Assembly (NCBI GenBank): GCA_017883585.1
Contig: JADGNG010000013.1
Coordinates: 1-43,747, forward strand
Direction of reading: 5' to 3'
Source: Candidatus Bathyarchaeota archaeon
GTDB taxonomy: Archaea > Thermoproteota > Bathyarchaeia > TCS64
Length of the DNA: 43,747 bases
The position numbers and the translations under genes were made by a program. Position 1 is the first letter of the stretch. Every line of letters begins with the position of its first letter. Under the pieces are notes generated by a model. It saw only the letters and a program-made list of their open reading frames with translations. It ran no database searches and was not told where the DNA came from. This document shows, piece after piece, positions 15,092 to 24,704 of the stretch.

Positions 15092-15309
15092 GGATGAAGA
15101 AACGACCAAAGCTACTTCAATCCTTCTGGTGCATCGTTCGCTGAGAAGTGTCACCATAAAAAATAGGGCAGGAGCTCACTATCCAGACCGAATTAGGGCA
15201 CCTATGAGAAAAATACGCCTGAAAATTGCTCCGATTGGGTTAGATTATGTATAAAAACGTGCACTTAAGCCACTTAGATGAATTAAAAAAGTTGATGAAG
15301 AGGGCGATC

Positions 15310-15495
15310 TTACCGCTGCTGGCCCCAGGCCTTCGTCCACTTGAACTTCCTAGGGTCCCTCTTCAGCTTTAGGCTGCACTTCCTGCACTTGCTCCCGCAG
15401 AACCTTAGGACACGCCCGTCCCTGCGGACGAAGCCTATCCCTGTGCCGGGGGCGATGTCGCTCCCGCAGAACGCGCACTTGTAGACAGTAGGCAT
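15310..15495 (-). CDS. rpl24e: ribosomal protein eL24
   Basis: A 61-aa large-subunit protein with the L24e treble-clef zinc site: [21 protein letters not shown] then FCGSKCRKC, ending in the [12 protein letters not shown] tail that is diagnostic of this family. Last gene of the L7Ae-S28e-L24e operon, 9 bp after rps28e. Confidence 0.96.
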   Translation of the reverse strand: MPTVYKCAFCGSDIAPGTGIGFVRRDGRVLRFCGSKCRKCSLKLKRDPRKFKWTKAWGQQR

Positions 15496-15504
15496 ACACT
15501 ATAC

Positions 15505-15717
15505 CTACCTGATCTTCCTAGCCTCGCGTTCAGTCTCGCGTAGCAGCAGCAGGTCGTCTATCCTCACCGGGCCCTTTATGTTCCTGGTGATAATGCGGCC
15601 CTTGTCTCTGCCATCCTCGATCCTGACGCGGACCTGCATGACCTCGCCGGTCAGACCGGTCCTACCCAGTATCTGGATGACCGTCGCTTGCGTCAGGCTC
15701 TCCTGTTCCTCGGACAC
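15505..15717 (-). CDS. rps28e: ribosomal protein eS28
   Basis: A 70-aa small-subunit OB-fold protein. [34 protein letters not shown] and the C-terminal [17 protein letters not shown] are characteristic of S28e. It lies between L7Ae (11 bp) and L24e (9 bp). Confidence 0.97.
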   Translation of the reverse strand: MSEEQESLTQATVIQILGRTGLTGEVMQVRVRIEDGRDKGRIITRNIKGPVRIDDLLLLRETEREARKIR

Positions 15718-15728
15718 TGAGGTTCACC

Positions 15729-16112
15729 TTACTTTACTATGCCCTTGAGCTTCTCGACGATCTCGGCGACTAGCTTTTCTGAGTCGCCCGTCTCCTCGAT
15801 GGCCGCGGCTGCGCTGCCCACCGTTAGGCCGAGAGCCTCACCGATGCGCTGCTTCTCAGGCACGTAAACGTAGGCGGCCTTCCGCTCATCGCAGAGGAGG
15901 GGGAGGTGTGCTACAACCTCTGGGGGCGAGACATCCTCGGCTATGAGGACGAGCTTCGCTTTGCCCCTCTCGATCGTCTTGGTCGTCTCGTTTGTACCCT
16001 TCCTGATCTTACCCGTCTCACGGGCGACCTTCAGGGCCTCGTAAGCGGCCTCGGCTATTTCTTTTGGGACCTCGAACTTTACATAGAACGCTTTCTTCGG
16101 AAGATCGGACAT
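15729..16112 (-). CDS. rpl7ae: ribosomal protein eL8/L7Ae
   Basis: Kink-turn-binding protein of the ribosome, of box C/D and H/ACA RNPs and of archaeal RNase P. The 127-aa L7Ae fold has [39 protein letters not shown] and the VGSAAAAI loop. ATG 16112 is preferred over ATG 16118 because GGAGG lies 8 nt upstream of the former but only 2 nt from the latter. First gene of the r-protein operon. Two other RNase P proteins (Rnp2, Rnp3) are encoded about 8 kb away. Confidence 0.95.
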   Translation of the reverse strand: MSDLPKKAFYVKFEVPKEIAEAAYEALKVARETGKIRKGTNETTKTIERGKAKLVLIAEDVSPPEVVAHLPLLCDERKAAYVYVPEKQRIGEALGLTVGSAAAAIEETGDSEKLVAEIVEKLKGIVK

Positions 16113-16178
16113 TGTCATTTCCTCCAGTTGTGCATAGTAGACGCCGACTCTTTCTTTTTAAACGTTATGTAAAAGGGT

Positions 16179-17903
16179 CTAGTCGTGGGCGTAGTAGAAC
16201 CTTAGCGGTTCCTTCGAGTCGACGCGCACGAAACCGAACCTCTCGAACTGAAGCATATCGTCTACATTTAGCCCGGTAACAAGGCTCTCTGCCCTGCCCT
16301 TGGCGGTCGATGCGTCCGGCATAACGACCTCGGCCTCCACCGAGTTACCCTCGGTTAACCAATGTATGAAGGGCGCACCCTTCTCACGAGCGATGTGGTG
16401 CTCCTTTGAATGGAACTTCGCCTCTGCCTTCTTCCCGGTATTCGTCACTTCAACATTAACTAGACCCATTAGACGGATTAGCTTGCCCTTCGCGTCCTCC
16501 AGGTCCTTAGTGGAGATTAGGAAGACGCACTTTCCATCATCCGGCACGACGGTATACTCCCTGTACCCCTTCTCGGGGTGGTCAGGGTGAAGAGGCAGCT
16601 TAGCCTTCAAATTCTCCGTTACTCCCTTCACCTTGAGCTCGATTGGCTCGTTTACGAAGAAATACCTGTTCGAGCGGGGGTCGATGATTTTCTTGTTCGC
16701 CGCGGCGAAGTTCCCCCAGCTGATCATGACGTTGATCGGTTTGGGCCCAACTTGCAGCATTATCTCCCTTATCGTCTCAGGCTGTAGGCCCCTTCGCTTT
16801 AATGCCCTGAGGGTGCCTAGTCGAGGATCGTCCCATCCGGTGTAAATGCCCGAATCCACTCCTGCCCTGATCTTCGACTTGCTCAGGATCCCCGCCTCGA
16901 GCCCGAGGCGCCCAACATTGATGACCTCCGGGAACTGCCACCCGAAGTGGTCATAAAGGTACTTCTGGCGGGCGCTGTTTACCTCATGCTCTTTACCCCT
17001 GATCACATGGCTGACCCCCATCAAGTGGTCGTCGATGGCGCAGCTGAAGTTGTAGAGGGGCCAGACGCGGTACTTCTTCTTCTGGAGTGGGTGGGAACGT
17101 GTTGATATTCTTAGTGCGGGCCAATCCCTTACGGCCGGGTTGGGGTGGGTGATGTCCGTCTTCAACCTGACTACGGCCTCACCCCGCTTGAAGTCGCCGT
17201 CGAGCATCATCTGCCAACGCCTTAGGTGCTCCTCAGGGGACATGTCCCTGCAGGGGCACGCCTCCTTCGCCATGTAGAGCTTCTTGAATTCCTCCGATTC
17301 GCAGGTACACACGTAGGCAGCCCCCATACCGAGGATCTTCTCGGCGTACTCGTAGTAGGTAGCAAGCCTATCGGATTGGACGTACTTCTCGTCCACCTTT
17401 ACATCGAGCCATTTGAGATCCTCCTGAATCCATCGGTACATCTGGGGGATCGGCGGCTTCACATCAGCGCTCGTGTCCTCGAAGCGGAGTATGAAGTGTC
17501 CATTGTACTGCTTGGCATACTCGTCGCTGAAGATGATTGACTCGGCGCTCCCGAGGTGAAGTGGCCCGTCGGGATTGGGAGCGAACCGAACTTTGACCAT
17601 TGGCCACTTATCAACGTTCTTGAGCGGTGGGAGGGTCTTCTTCTCCTCGGCCTTCTTAGCCTCGAATAGCTCAGGCCACTGCTTCACAGTCTCCAATATC
17701 TTCTCGACGGGCCAAGAGTTGACGTCTGCGACGACGCCCATTATAAGGCGCTGGACGTCCTTGGCGTTCGCCTTTGCCTCCGGATACTCGGCGAATATCC
17801 TACCCATCACCGAGCCGGGGTTCGCCTTCCCACCGTACTGGGAAGCATTAAAGACGGCGTACTTGACCGCAGACTCTCTCACCTTGTCTAAATCTAACCC
17901 CAC
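16179..17903 (-). CDS. gltX: glutamyl-tRNA synthetase (archaeal type)
   Basis: Class I synthetase charging tRNA-Glu, and in organisms lacking GlnRS also tRNA-Gln. The 574-aa protein has an archaeal N-terminal helical extension (about 1-98), the HIGH equivalent PLHLGSA (about 114-120), a zinc-like insertion (CTCESEEF...CPCRD), the KMSKS equivalent LSKSKI and a beta-barrel anticodon domain. ATG 17903 (MGLDLDKVRESAVKYAVFNA) is a normal start. TATA-like sequence (aattaaaatt) lies upstream at about 17968-17977. No GatD/GatE is in the window. Confidence 0.96.
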   Translation of the reverse strand: MGLDLDKVRESAVKYAVFNASQYGGKANPGSVMGRIFAEYPEAKANAKDVQRLIMGVVADVNSWPVEKILETVKQWPELFEAKKAEEKKTLPPLKNVDKWPMVKVRFAPNPDGPLHLGSAESIIFSDEYAKQYNGHFILRFEDTSADVKPPIPQMYRWIQEDLKWLDVKVDEKYVQSDRLATYYEYAEKILGMGAAYVCTCESEEFKKLYMAKEACPCRDMSPEEHLRRWQMMLDGDFKRGEAVVRLKTDITHPNPAVRDWPALRISTRSHPLQKKKYRVWPLYNFSCAIDDHLMGVSHVIRGKEHEVNSARQKYLYDHFGWQFPEVINVGRLGLEAGILSKSKIRAGVDSGIYTGWDDPRLGTLRALKRRGLQPETIREIMLQVGPKPINVMISWGNFAAANKKIIDPRSNRYFFVNEPIELKVKGVTENLKAKLPLHPDHPEKGYREYTVVPDDGKCVFLISTKDLEDAKGKLIRLMGLVNVEVTNTGKKAEAKFHSKEHHIAREKGAPFIHWLTEGNSVEAEVVMPDASTAKGRAESLVTGLNVDDMLQFERFGFVRVDSKEPLRFYYAHD

Positions 17904-17992
17904 AGGAGACCACTACGCCCCATAAGGCAGATGGAAAACACTTATCCTTTTCCCAATTCGCCGAATTTTAATTGGAAGTTCTACCAACTTGC

Positions 17993-18997
17993 TTAGTATT
18001 GCCTAGCCGTGAAATAGTCGATGAGTGCCAGCAGGTCGCTCTTCGCCTCGCTGTCGGGGAGGGTGTTAATGTGTTTCTTGGCAGTCACAATGTACTTGCC
18101 GGCCCTCTTCAGCGTGTAGTCTATAGAGCCGATTTCCATGAGTAAAGTGTTCATCTCCTCGATCTGCTGTTTTTTCGCTGAGGGATTCCCGAGAACTGCG
18201 AGTATCCTCTCTCTCTGGCGTGGCTTCGCCTTCCGGAGGGCATGGAGGATGATGAGGGTCTTCTTCCCCTCCCTGAGGTCGCTACCTACCGGCTTCCCGA
18301 GGGTCTTCTCGTTGGCCGTTGCCCCTAGATAGTCGTCCATTAACTGGAAAGCGATCCCCGCATCCCAGGCGAACTGGCCTATCGCCTTTACCTGTCTCTT
18401 CTTCCCACCGCCGACTATAGCACCCACCTCGGCACAAGCCTTGAAGAGGGCGCTCGTCTTCCCTCCAACCATCATTAAGTAGTCCTGCTCGGTGACATCG
18501 GCCGTGTTGGGGAAGGAGATGTCTAGGACCTGCCCCTCGCATATCTCGATTGTCGCAGTTGTGGCAATCTCTATGCAGTCCTTGACGCGTCTGGCGCTCA
18601 TACCCTCGGGAGCGTATGTTGTCATCGCTTCGAATACCTTGGCGAAGAGTAGGTCCCCAGCGGCTATCGCCATGGGGATGCCCCACTTCGTGTGGACGGT
18701 CGGCGCGCTGCGCCTCATCGCATCATTGTCCATCACGTCGTCGTGGACGAGAGTGAAGTTGTGAAGCATCTCGAGGGCCGCGGCGAAGGGGACCGCGTCC
18801 TTGGGGTCTCCCCCGACGGCCTCGCATGACTTCAACGTGAGGAACGGGCGGAGCCTCTTCCCACCCGCCATAACAAGGTGCCTCGATGCTTCATACAGCA
18901 CCTCGGGTCTCCTTGGCTTGAGTATCTCGTCGATGAAAGCATCCACTGGTTTGACGCTCAGCACCAGCTTCCTCTTTATGACGTCGCCGCTGGACAT
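17993..18997 (-). CDS. idsA: polyprenyl diphosphate synthase (geranylgeranyl diphosphate synthase type)
   Basis: Condenses IPP with allylic diphosphates to make the C20/C25 chains of archaeal lipids. The first Asp-rich motif is LVHDDVMDND, the second QLMDDYLG; GGKRLRPFL and GKTSALF are also typical. ATG 18997 (MSSGDVIKRKLVLSVKPVD) gives 334 aa, normal; the longer frame upstream runs into idi2. Last gene of the MEMO-mvk-ipk-idi2-idsA operon. Chain length cannot be read with certainty; the small residues before the first motif (MLHNFTLVHDD) are compatible with C20. Confidence 0.93.
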   Translation of the reverse strand: MSSGDVIKRKLVLSVKPVDAFIDEILKPRRPEVLYEASRHLVMAGGKRLRPFLTLKSCEAVGGDPKDAVPFAAALEMLHNFTLVHDDVMDNDAMRRSAPTVHTKWGIPMAIAAGDLLFAKVFEAMTTYAPEGMSARRVKDCIEIATTATIEICEGQVLDISFPNTADVTEQDYLMMVGGKTSALFKACAEVGAIVGGGKKRQVKAIGQFAWDAGIAFQLMDDYLGATANEKTLGKPVGSDLREGKKTLIILHALRKAKPRQRERILAVLGNPSAKKQQIEEMNTLLMEIGSIDYTLKRAGKYIVTAKKHINTLPDSEAKSDLLALIDYFTARQY

Positions 18998-19041
18998 ACT
19001 GACCACTTGGTAGCAAATCCCCGACGGAGATAAAAGCTGTC

Positions 19042-20133
19042 CTACCTCCCCCTTGAGGCGAGATGAGCGGTGTCGAAGTCCCTCGCCTTGAGCCACTCCG
19101 AGGTCCACCCCGTGACAACGACGGGGACTCCCCTCATCTCAGCGACGTTCCGTGCGCCGACGAGAAACATACAGATCTTAGCCTCGGCGATGATGGCCTC
19201 GACGTGTTTCTGGAGAGCCTCCTCACCCTCAATGGCCTTCTGGAGGAAGGGTTTGGCGATCCCAGCGGTATCTGCTCCCAGCGCAAGGGATTTAGCGACG
19301 TCCAGGCCGCTCCTGAGTCCACCGGAAGCAATGATCTTCCCCTTCGAGGCTGCCCTGACCTCGACTAGACTACAGGCAGTGGGTATGCCCCAGTTCCAAA
19401 GAGACTTACCAAGATATTCCTGACGGGCGTCACCGACCTCTCTCGCGATGTGGTGCTCAACGGCTGCCCAGCTAGTACCCCCGAGGCCGCTTATCTCGAA
19501 CCCGGAGACACCGGCTTCCTCGAGCCTCGTGGCGTCCTCGTATGAAATACCGGCGCCCGTCTCCTTCATGATTACTGGAACACTGAGGGACGAGGAAAGG
19601 GAGCCTATCTTCTCCACCAGGCCACGATAGTTCGTGTCTCCGCCGATCTGGATTGCCTCCTGTAGGGGGTTCATATGGACTGCGAGGGCGTCCGCCTCGA
19701 CCATGTCGACGGCCTTCTTTGCTTCCTCTATACCCCATCCGAGGCTAAGCTGGGGGCATCCGATGTTACCGATGACTAGGACGTCCGGAGCCTCATCCCT
19801 TACGACACGGAAGGTCCCCTCGACCTCTGGCCACTGGATCGCTATCCTCTGGCTGCCGACGCCTATCCCTATCCCCGTTCTCTGGGCGACTCTAGCGAGG
19901 GTCCTGTTTATTTTCTTGGCCTCCTCGGTGCCACCAGTTATGGAGGAAATGATGAGGGGCGCGGAGAGTTTTCTACCGAAGAGCTCAACGCTTGTATCTA
20001 CGTCCTTGAGGTCGATCTCAGGGACGGCCCTGTGAACTAGGCTGATGTCGCCGAAACCCGTCGGTATCTCTGACTCGACGTTCTCCTCGAGGCTTACCCT
20101 GATGTGTCTCTGCTTCCTCTTCCCTATGCTCAT
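19042..20133 (-). CDS. fni: type 2 isopentenyl-diphosphate delta-isomerase
   Basis: FMN- and NADPH-dependent isomerase interconverting IPP and DMAPP. TIM-barrel landmarks are SITGGTEEAKKIN, GVGSQRIA, HMNPLQEAIQIGGDTNY, VIMKETGAGIS, GGTSWAAVEHH, IASGGLRSG and DTAGIAKPFL. ATG 20133 is preceded by a perfect AGGAGGT ribosome site that lies within the end of ipk; it gives 363 aa. The operon supplies all late steps from mevalonate kinase to prenyl chain, except the step producing isopentenyl phosphate. Confidence 0.95.
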   Translation of the reverse strand: MSIGKRKQRHIRVSLEENVESEIPTGFGDISLVHRAVPEIDLKDVDTSVELFGRKLSAPLIISSITGGTEEAKKINRTLARVAQRTGIGIGVGSQRIAIQWPEVEGTFRVVRDEAPDVLVIGNIGCPQLSLGWGIEEAKKAVDMVEADALAVHMNPLQEAIQIGGDTNYRGLVEKIGSLSSSLSVPVIMKETGAGISYEDATRLEEAGVSGFEISGLGGTSWAAVEHHIAREVGDARQEYLGKSLWNWGIPTACSLVEVRAASKGKIIASGGLRSGLDVAKSLALGADTAGIAKPFLQKAIEGEEALQKHVEAIIAEAKICMFLVGARNVAEMRGVPVVVTGWTSEWLKARDFDTAHLASRGR

Positions 20134-20137
20134 GTCT

Positions 20138-20917
20138 TTACCTCCTGAGCCACGTGCACGCGACCTTTTCACCGCGGAGCGCGTCGTGGATGACTCCCGG
20201 CTTGAGTGCGTTGACCAGTTGGACCTCGACGCCCGCCTGGACAGCGGCCGCAGCCTCCATAATCTTACCGAGCATCCCGCCGGTGACGTCTGTGGATAGT
20301 GCCTCCCCGATCTTGATAATACCCTTCATTTGTCCGAGGGATAGCTCCTCAATCAGTCGTGCCTCCTTTACCAGCTTAGGGTTAGCAGTGAAAACGCCGT
20401 CGACGTCGACGCCGAAGATTATCCTGCTTGCACCGAGGTCGGTGGCGAGCCTCGCGGCGAGCTGGTCCCCTGATAGGATGGTAAACCTGAGCGCGGTGTC
20501 GAGAACCGCGTCTCCATAGAGGACGGGGACGAATCCAAACTCGACCGCCCGGGAAATGAGGGCGAAGTCGACGGTCGTGATTCTTCGGTCCTCAGTTGTG
20601 ATAAATGAGGATGGTGCGATCGAAACTGTGGGCACGCCGGCGTCAAGGAAAGCGTCGACTATCAGTTTGTTCAGCTCAACCATTGCCTGATGTGTCAAGG
20701 AGAAGCCAGTCATCTGGTTGGGGGATTTATAGCCCGTAGATATCGAATACTCCTGGGCGAGGGGGTGGCCGTAGCTGCCCCCGCCGTGTACTATTATAAG
20801 TCTCCTCGGTCCCGCAGTCGCGACCTCCGATGCTAGGCGGGTTATAGCTTCGGTGTTGGGTGTCCTCGGTTTCTCCTTGTAGGTGATGACCGAGCCACCG
20901 AGCTTAAGAATCTCCAT
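20138..20917 (-). CDS. ipk: isopentenyl phosphate kinase
   Basis: Amino-acid-kinase-fold enzyme that phosphorylates isopentenyl phosphate to IPP, the last step of the archaeal mevalonate variant. It begins MEILKLGGSVIT. The loop VHGGGSYGHPLA contains the histidine that marks IPK; GDAVLD, SGDQLAARLA and FGVDVDGVF follow. At 259 aa it is normal. It overlaps mvk by 14 bases and ends 4 bases before the fni start. Confidence 0.95.
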   Translation of the reverse strand: MEILKLGGSVITYKEKPRTPNTEAITRLASEVATAGPRRLIIVHGGGSYGHPLAQEYSISTGYKSPNQMTGFSLTHQAMVELNKLIVDAFLDAGVPTVSIAPSSFITTEDRRITTVDFALISRAVEFGFVPVLYGDAVLDTALRFTILSGDQLAARLATDLGASRIIFGVDVDGVFTANPKLVKEARLIEELSLGQMKGIIKIGEALSTDVTGGMLGKIMEAAAAVQAGVEVQLVNALKPGVIHDALRGEKVACTWLRR

Positions 20918-21899
20918 TCTCGATCTTCCTCGTCTTCACGCCCTCGTCGGTGACGTTGACTCTCATGGATTGGCCACGTGAGGCCCTAATACTCTTCTCG
21001 ATATTGCTCAGGTTTTCCTCCTCAGCGAGGGCTATCATGCAACCCCCTCCCCCGGCGCCGGTTAGCTTAGCGCCGAGCGCCCCCTCTTGTCGGGCGGCGT
21101 AGACGAGATCGTCGAGCTCGATCGTCGAAACGCCGATGGCGGAGAGTAGTCCGTGGTTGATGTTCATGAGGTCGCCAAGCTTATGCTTGTCCCCCCGGAG
21201 GAGAGCGTCTAGGCCGGTCTGAGATAGACCCGCCATAGTGTAGATAATAGGGTCGACGACCTCCGGGTTTCTATCCTTGAGCACCTTGACGCCCTCAACC
21301 ATGTTGCGTGTGGAACGCTTCCTACGTGTGTTGCCGATGACAAACGGGAGGGCGTTCTCAAGCCGTAGCCTCTTGAGGCCTTCACCGCGCTCGTATCGCA
21401 TTATTCCCCCGTAGGTAGCGATGCTATTGTCGGCGCCGCTGGGGTTGCCGTGTATGACCTTCTCCCCCTCGAAACTGAGCTCGGATATCTTCTCCTTTGT
21501 GAGGTTGCCGTCGAATAACTCGCCTACGGCTGCAGTTGTTGCTACACATACCGCTGCAGAGGAGCCGAGGCCGACTGCGATGGGTATCATGCTCCGAACC
21601 TTTAGATTGACCCCCGCGTCGACGCCAAGGTGTGCCATGACCTTCCGGGTGGCGACGGCGAGTGCCATCATGTTCCTCCCCCTCCACTCCTTTCCCGTGA
21701 CGGCCGTATACTCGCCGTCGTCAAAGTAGCCGGAGAATCCGAGGTCCTCAGAGTCAATGTAGATTCGTTTATCGTCGCGTCTCGAGGCAGTGACGGTTGC
21801 GCGCCTGTCGACGGCGAGGAGTATGGCGGGTCCTTTGTAGACCACGCTGTGTTCTCCGAATAGGATTATCTTCCCTGGGGCCGTCGCCTCTGCGCTCAT
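20904..21899 (-). CDS. mvk: mevalonate kinase
   Basis: GHMP-family kinase making phosphomevalonate. It has the N-terminal APGKIILFGEHSVVYKGPAI, the ATP loop PIAVGLGSSAAVCVATTAAV, the NPSGADNSIATYGG segment and the C-terminal KLTGAGGGGCMIAL; 331 aa. It starts one base after the stop of the MEMO gene. With ipk and fni it points to the archaeal (isopentenyl phosphate) mevalonate route. Confidence 0.96.
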   Translation of the reverse strand: MSAEATAPGKIILFGEHSVVYKGPAILLAVDRRATVTASRRDDKRIYIDSEDLGFSGYFDDGEYTAVTGKEWRGRNMMALAVATRKVMAHLGVDAGVNLKVRSMIPIAVGLGSSAAVCVATTAAVGELFDGNLTKEKISELSFEGEKVIHGNPSGADNSIATYGGIMRYERGEGLKRLRLENALPFVIGNTRRKRSTRNMVEGVKVLKDRNPEVVDPIIYTMAGLSQTGLDALLRGDKHKLGDLMNINHGLLSAIGVSTIELDDLVYAARQEGALGAKLTGAGGGGCMIALAEEENLSNIEKSIRASRGQSMRVNVTDEGVKTRKIENGDS

Positions 21900-22754
21900 C
21901 TATTGCACCGTTCGGGTGATCTTCGCAGAGGCGTATCCGACCACCGCTCCACGGTCACCCGTTATATCCCCGCTCGTGTGGTATGATAAGATTTCTGCCT
22001 TGTCAGCGCCGAGGCGCTTCGAAGCGACGAGCGCGGCTGAGACTGGACCATATCCGCACATGGTGATTCGGTGGCTCTCGACGGTTTTCTGGACGCTCTC
22101 CTCGTCCATGGTCTGGATGGCGTCGAGGACGAGTCGGTCCTTGCACGTGGCGGACTGCTGGGACTCCTGGTGGGTCATGTCGGTCGAGGCGATTACGACT
22201 ATGTTCTTCGATTTGGTGGCCTCGGCTATGGCCTCGCCTAGGTTCCTGCTGACGTCGAGGTCCTGTAGCCCCATGCAAATCGGGACTATGCGAATAGTTG
22301 AACCATATAGGTATTGGAGGAAGGGTAGCTGGACCTCGATCGAGTGTTCGTAGGCGTGGGCGGTCTCGTCCATGTCAATCATCCTGGAGGCGTCGAAGAT
22401 TGCTTTCGATATCTCCTCGTCGATGTTTACCCTGCCGAGGGGGGTCTCCCAGATACCTTTCCCCATTAGGGAGAGGGCGCTGCCTACCCCTGTGTGGTTC
22501 GGACAGAGGATGATGGCGGTGTCCGGCTTTCTCTCCTCTGAGAGGGCTAGATAGCTGTGCGCCGCGACTGGACCGCTGTACATGTAACCGGCATGTGGGC
22601 AGACGATTGCGGTTATGGTCCTTGGTTCGTTGCCCTTTGTGGGTAGTCTACCCGGTCCTAAAGGGTGTTTAAAACAACCTTCAATATCTTGTATGAGGCG
22701 CTGGGGTTCGCGGGGGTAAAAGCTCCCCGCGACGTAGGAGCGCCTCACCGACAA
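21900..22754 (-). CDS. MEMO family (AmmeMemoRadiSam class III) protein
   Basis: 284-aa MEMO-like protein related to non-haem iron extradiol dioxygenases. Conserved histidines occur in CPHAGYMYSGPVAAHSY, CPNHTGVG, YEHSIEVQLPFL and STDMTHQ, together with MCGYGPV and the C-terminal GAVVGYASA. In archaea it is regularly found between rps2 and mvk; its biochemical role is unsettled. It lies 11 bp after rps2 and abuts mvk. Confidence 0.92.
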   Translation of the reverse strand: MSVRRSYVAGSFYPREPQRLIQDIEGCFKHPLGPGRLPTKGNEPRTITAIVCPHAGYMYSGPVAAHSYLALSEERKPDTAIILCPNHTGVGSALSLMGKGIWETPLGRVNIDEEISKAIFDASRMIDMDETAHAYEHSIEVQLPFLQYLYGSTIRIVPICMGLQDLDVSRNLGEAIAEATKSKNIVVIASTDMTHQESQQSATCKDRLVLDAIQTMDEESVQKTVESHRITMCGYGPVSAALVASKRLGADKAEILSYHTSGDITGDRGAVVGYASAKITRTVQ

Positions 22755-22765
22755 CTGGAGACCTC

Positions 22766-23392
22766 CTAACTGGTCTCGAAGTCGTCGATGCTGTGTCTCA
22801 TCTCGCCGCTCGCGGGTAGCTCGTTGCGCTCCTTTAGTATCTCGCGCGCAATGAGCCAGAAGGCGATGGCAAGTGCACGGCGACCCTTGTTGTTCATGGG
22901 TATTACGACGTCGACGTTGCTCTTGCTGTTGTCCGTGCTGGCAAGGGCGATCACCGGGACGCCGATCTGGCTTGCCTCGATGACGATCTGGTCGTCGGCG
23001 AGGCTGTCCGTCACGATGACTGCCGTCGGCTCGAAGAATCCCGCGTAGACTGGGTTCGTGAATGTGCCTGAGGTGAACCTGCCCGTGATGGCCTTGCAGC
23101 CGACGGTCTCGCAGAACATCTCGACTGGACTCCTGCCGTAGCGCTTGCTTGAGGCGACGACTACCTTGCTGAGGTTCATTCGGCTGAGGAACTTCGCGGC
23201 AACCTTGACGCGCTCGTTCATCTGCTCCATGTCGAGGACGTAGAGGCCGTCTGGGCGGACCTTGTAGATGAAGGGCTCCATGTCCTTTGTCTTCACACGT
23301 GTCCCGATGTGGACACCCGCTGATAGTAGGACCTCCTGTGGTAGCAGTAGGTTCTCGTTGATCGGCTGCTGTGCCTCATTCTCCGGCTCCAA
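22766..23392 (-). CDS. rps2: ribosomal protein uS2
   Basis: 208-aa small-subunit protein. LLSAGVHIGTRVKTKDMEPFIYKVRPDGLYVLD, SSKRYGRSPVEMF, GRFTSGTFTNP and PDALAD-like DSLADDQIVIEASQIGVPVIALASTDN are the uS2 signature. It starts at TTG 23392 directly after the rpoN stop codon, so the two are translationally linked. Confidence 0.96.
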   Translation of the reverse strand: MEPENEAQQPINENLLLPQEVLLSAGVHIGTRVKTKDMEPFIYKVRPDGLYVLDMEQMNERVKVAAKFLSRMNLSKVVVASSKRYGRSPVEMFCETVGCKAITGRFTSGTFTNPVYAGFFEPTAVIVTDSLADDQIVIEASQIGVPVIALASTDNSKSNVDVVIPMNNKGRRALAIAFWLIAREILKERNELPASGEMRHSIDDFETS

Positions 23393-23620
23393 CTAGTTTC
23401 CTCCCTTGACCTCTAGACCTTTCTGTCCTTCGTGGAACTTGATCACGTCGTCTATGATCTCTACGTGGGAGAGTATCATTCGGCGGCAGCAGTAGCGGGT
23501 GACGCCCAGGTCATCGAGGACCTTTCCGGGCTCTTCGCCTGCCTCGACGCGCTTCTTGAACGGCTCCCACTTGTCGCCTATTACCTTCCCGCATGAGAAG
23601 CATCTCACGGGTATTATCAT
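23393..23620 (-). CDS. rpoN: RNA polymerase subunit N
   Basis: 75-aa zinc-bundle subunit (Rpb10 homologue): [21 protein letters not shown] with CFSC, then RYCCRRM, the CC pair completing the zinc site. ATG 23620 follows a GGAG site at good spacing; the frame is open for 27 codons upstream without homology. The usual neighbours rpl13, rps9 and rpoK are missing here; RNase P genes lie upstream instead. Confidence 0.96.
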   Translation of the reverse strand: MIIPVRCFSCGKVIGDKWEPFKKRVEAGEEPGKVLDDLGVTRYCCRRMILSHVEIIDDVIKFHEGQKGLEVKGGN

Positions 23621-23697
23621 TCTTTCAGTCTCCTTCCCACGTCTCTGTGGCGATTCCACCTTGTCAACTATCAGGAGGAATAAAAATACTTCTCTAT

Positions 23698-24051
23698 TCA
23701 CTTAGCCGCTTCTTTTTTCGGTTTCTCGATTCCCGCCTTTTTTCGGAGGGCCTTGATGGTGCCGCTGGTCCTTTGGACCCTGAAGGCGACGGGAGAGCCG
23801 GATACGTTCATGATTGAAGCTAGAGAGGCTCTCAGGAACCTCTCTGTGTCGTGTGTGCACCTGATTATCCCGTTGCGGGTCTCCTCGTTGTACTCTATCA
23901 GGTTGGCGTCGATGAGTGAGAGCCCCTTAGAGCCATATAGAGTGAGTATCGAGTCCCTGATCGTCTCCCAAATAGCCTTCTCTATGGGCGCGTGTTCACC
24001 TGCAACATCGAAGAGAAGGTATCTGCGCCTGACTCCCCTGACCGGCATCAT
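23698..24051 (-). CDS. rnp2: RNase P protein component 2 (Pop5 homologue)
   Basis: 117-aa Pop5/Rpp14-family protein, a protein cofactor of RNase P in tRNA 5' maturation. [12 protein letters not shown] at the start and the [24 protein letters not shown] block are typical. A basic tail ([15 protein letters not shown]) follows. It overlaps rnp3 by ATGA. A Rnp2-Rnp3 heterotetramer is known for archaeal RNase P, fitting the gene pair. Confidence 0.9.
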   Translation of the reverse strand: MMPVRGVRRRYLLFDVAGEHAPIEKAIWETIRDSILTLYGSKGLSLIDANLIEYNEETRNGIIRCTHDTERFLRASLASIMNVSGSPVAFRVQRTSGTIKALRKKAGIEKPKKEAAK

Positions 24052-24704
24052 GACTCCTCCGCTCTGAGCTTGGATCTATTCCTCTCGAGGATCACGTCAG
24101 GGACTTTGGAGATCATGTCAACGGCGTATTCCTCTTCGATGTCGAGCAGGCTCGCGAGTGCGGTCAGTGCCCTCGGCTCCCTCATCGCGAGGGGCGTCGT
24201 CGCTCCGCTCGATAAAACGATCGGTATATCATGCCTCATTGCAACAACGAGGTCCCGCTTGAGCTGTGTAATCACCTTGGCTAGGTGGGTCGGGCTTGTC
24301 GCCAGGAGATCCGAGGCATTAACCTCGTAAGCGCGCCCGGTTCCCTCGATCAGTTCAGCCTCGTGATGGTCGAGCCAGTTGTACTTCCTTTGTGCGGGGT
24401 CGTCGGGGAAGAGTAGTATATCAACGCGGTCGTCCTTTGCGGCTTGCCTAGCCACCTCCTTGGAATAGCACCTGACAGCGATTACTTCGACTCTCCGCCT
24501 GTATCTCTTGAGACCGTCGACGAGTTCCTTGCCCCACCTCGCCTCGATATCGACGCGGGTAGCGGCCGTGATTTTATAGTTTGTACCAGTGGGAGGCTTC
24601 AGGGAGGCGACATGTGTGTAACCGAGCTGATGGGCGAGGTTGACCATCTCGAGCGCCTGCTCCGAGGAGGAGGGCCTGATGTGGAGGTCGAAGTAGTGCC
24701 TCAT
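24048..24704 (-). CDS. rnp3: RNase P protein component 3 (Rpp30 homologue)
   Basis: TIM-barrel PHP-like protein of RNase P, 218 aa from ATG 24704 (MRHYFDLHIRPSSSEQALEM). AHQLGYTHVASLKP, RVDILLFPDDPAQRKYNWLDHHEAELI and KVITQLKRDLVVAMRHDIPIVLSSGATTPLAMREPRAL are the Rpp30 core. It overlaps the DUF54 gene (ATGA) and rnp2, forming a tight three-gene unit. Confidence 0.92.
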   Translation of the reverse strand: MRHYFDLHIRPSSSEQALEMVNLAHQLGYTHVASLKPPTGTNYKITAATRVDIEARWGKELVDGLKRYRRRVEVIAVRCYSKEVARQAAKDDRVDILLFPDDPAQRKYNWLDHHEAELIEGTGRAYEVNASDLLATSPTHLAKVITQLKRDLVVAMRHDIPIVLSSGATTPLAMREPRALTALASLLDIEEEYAVDMISKVPDVILERNRSKLRAEES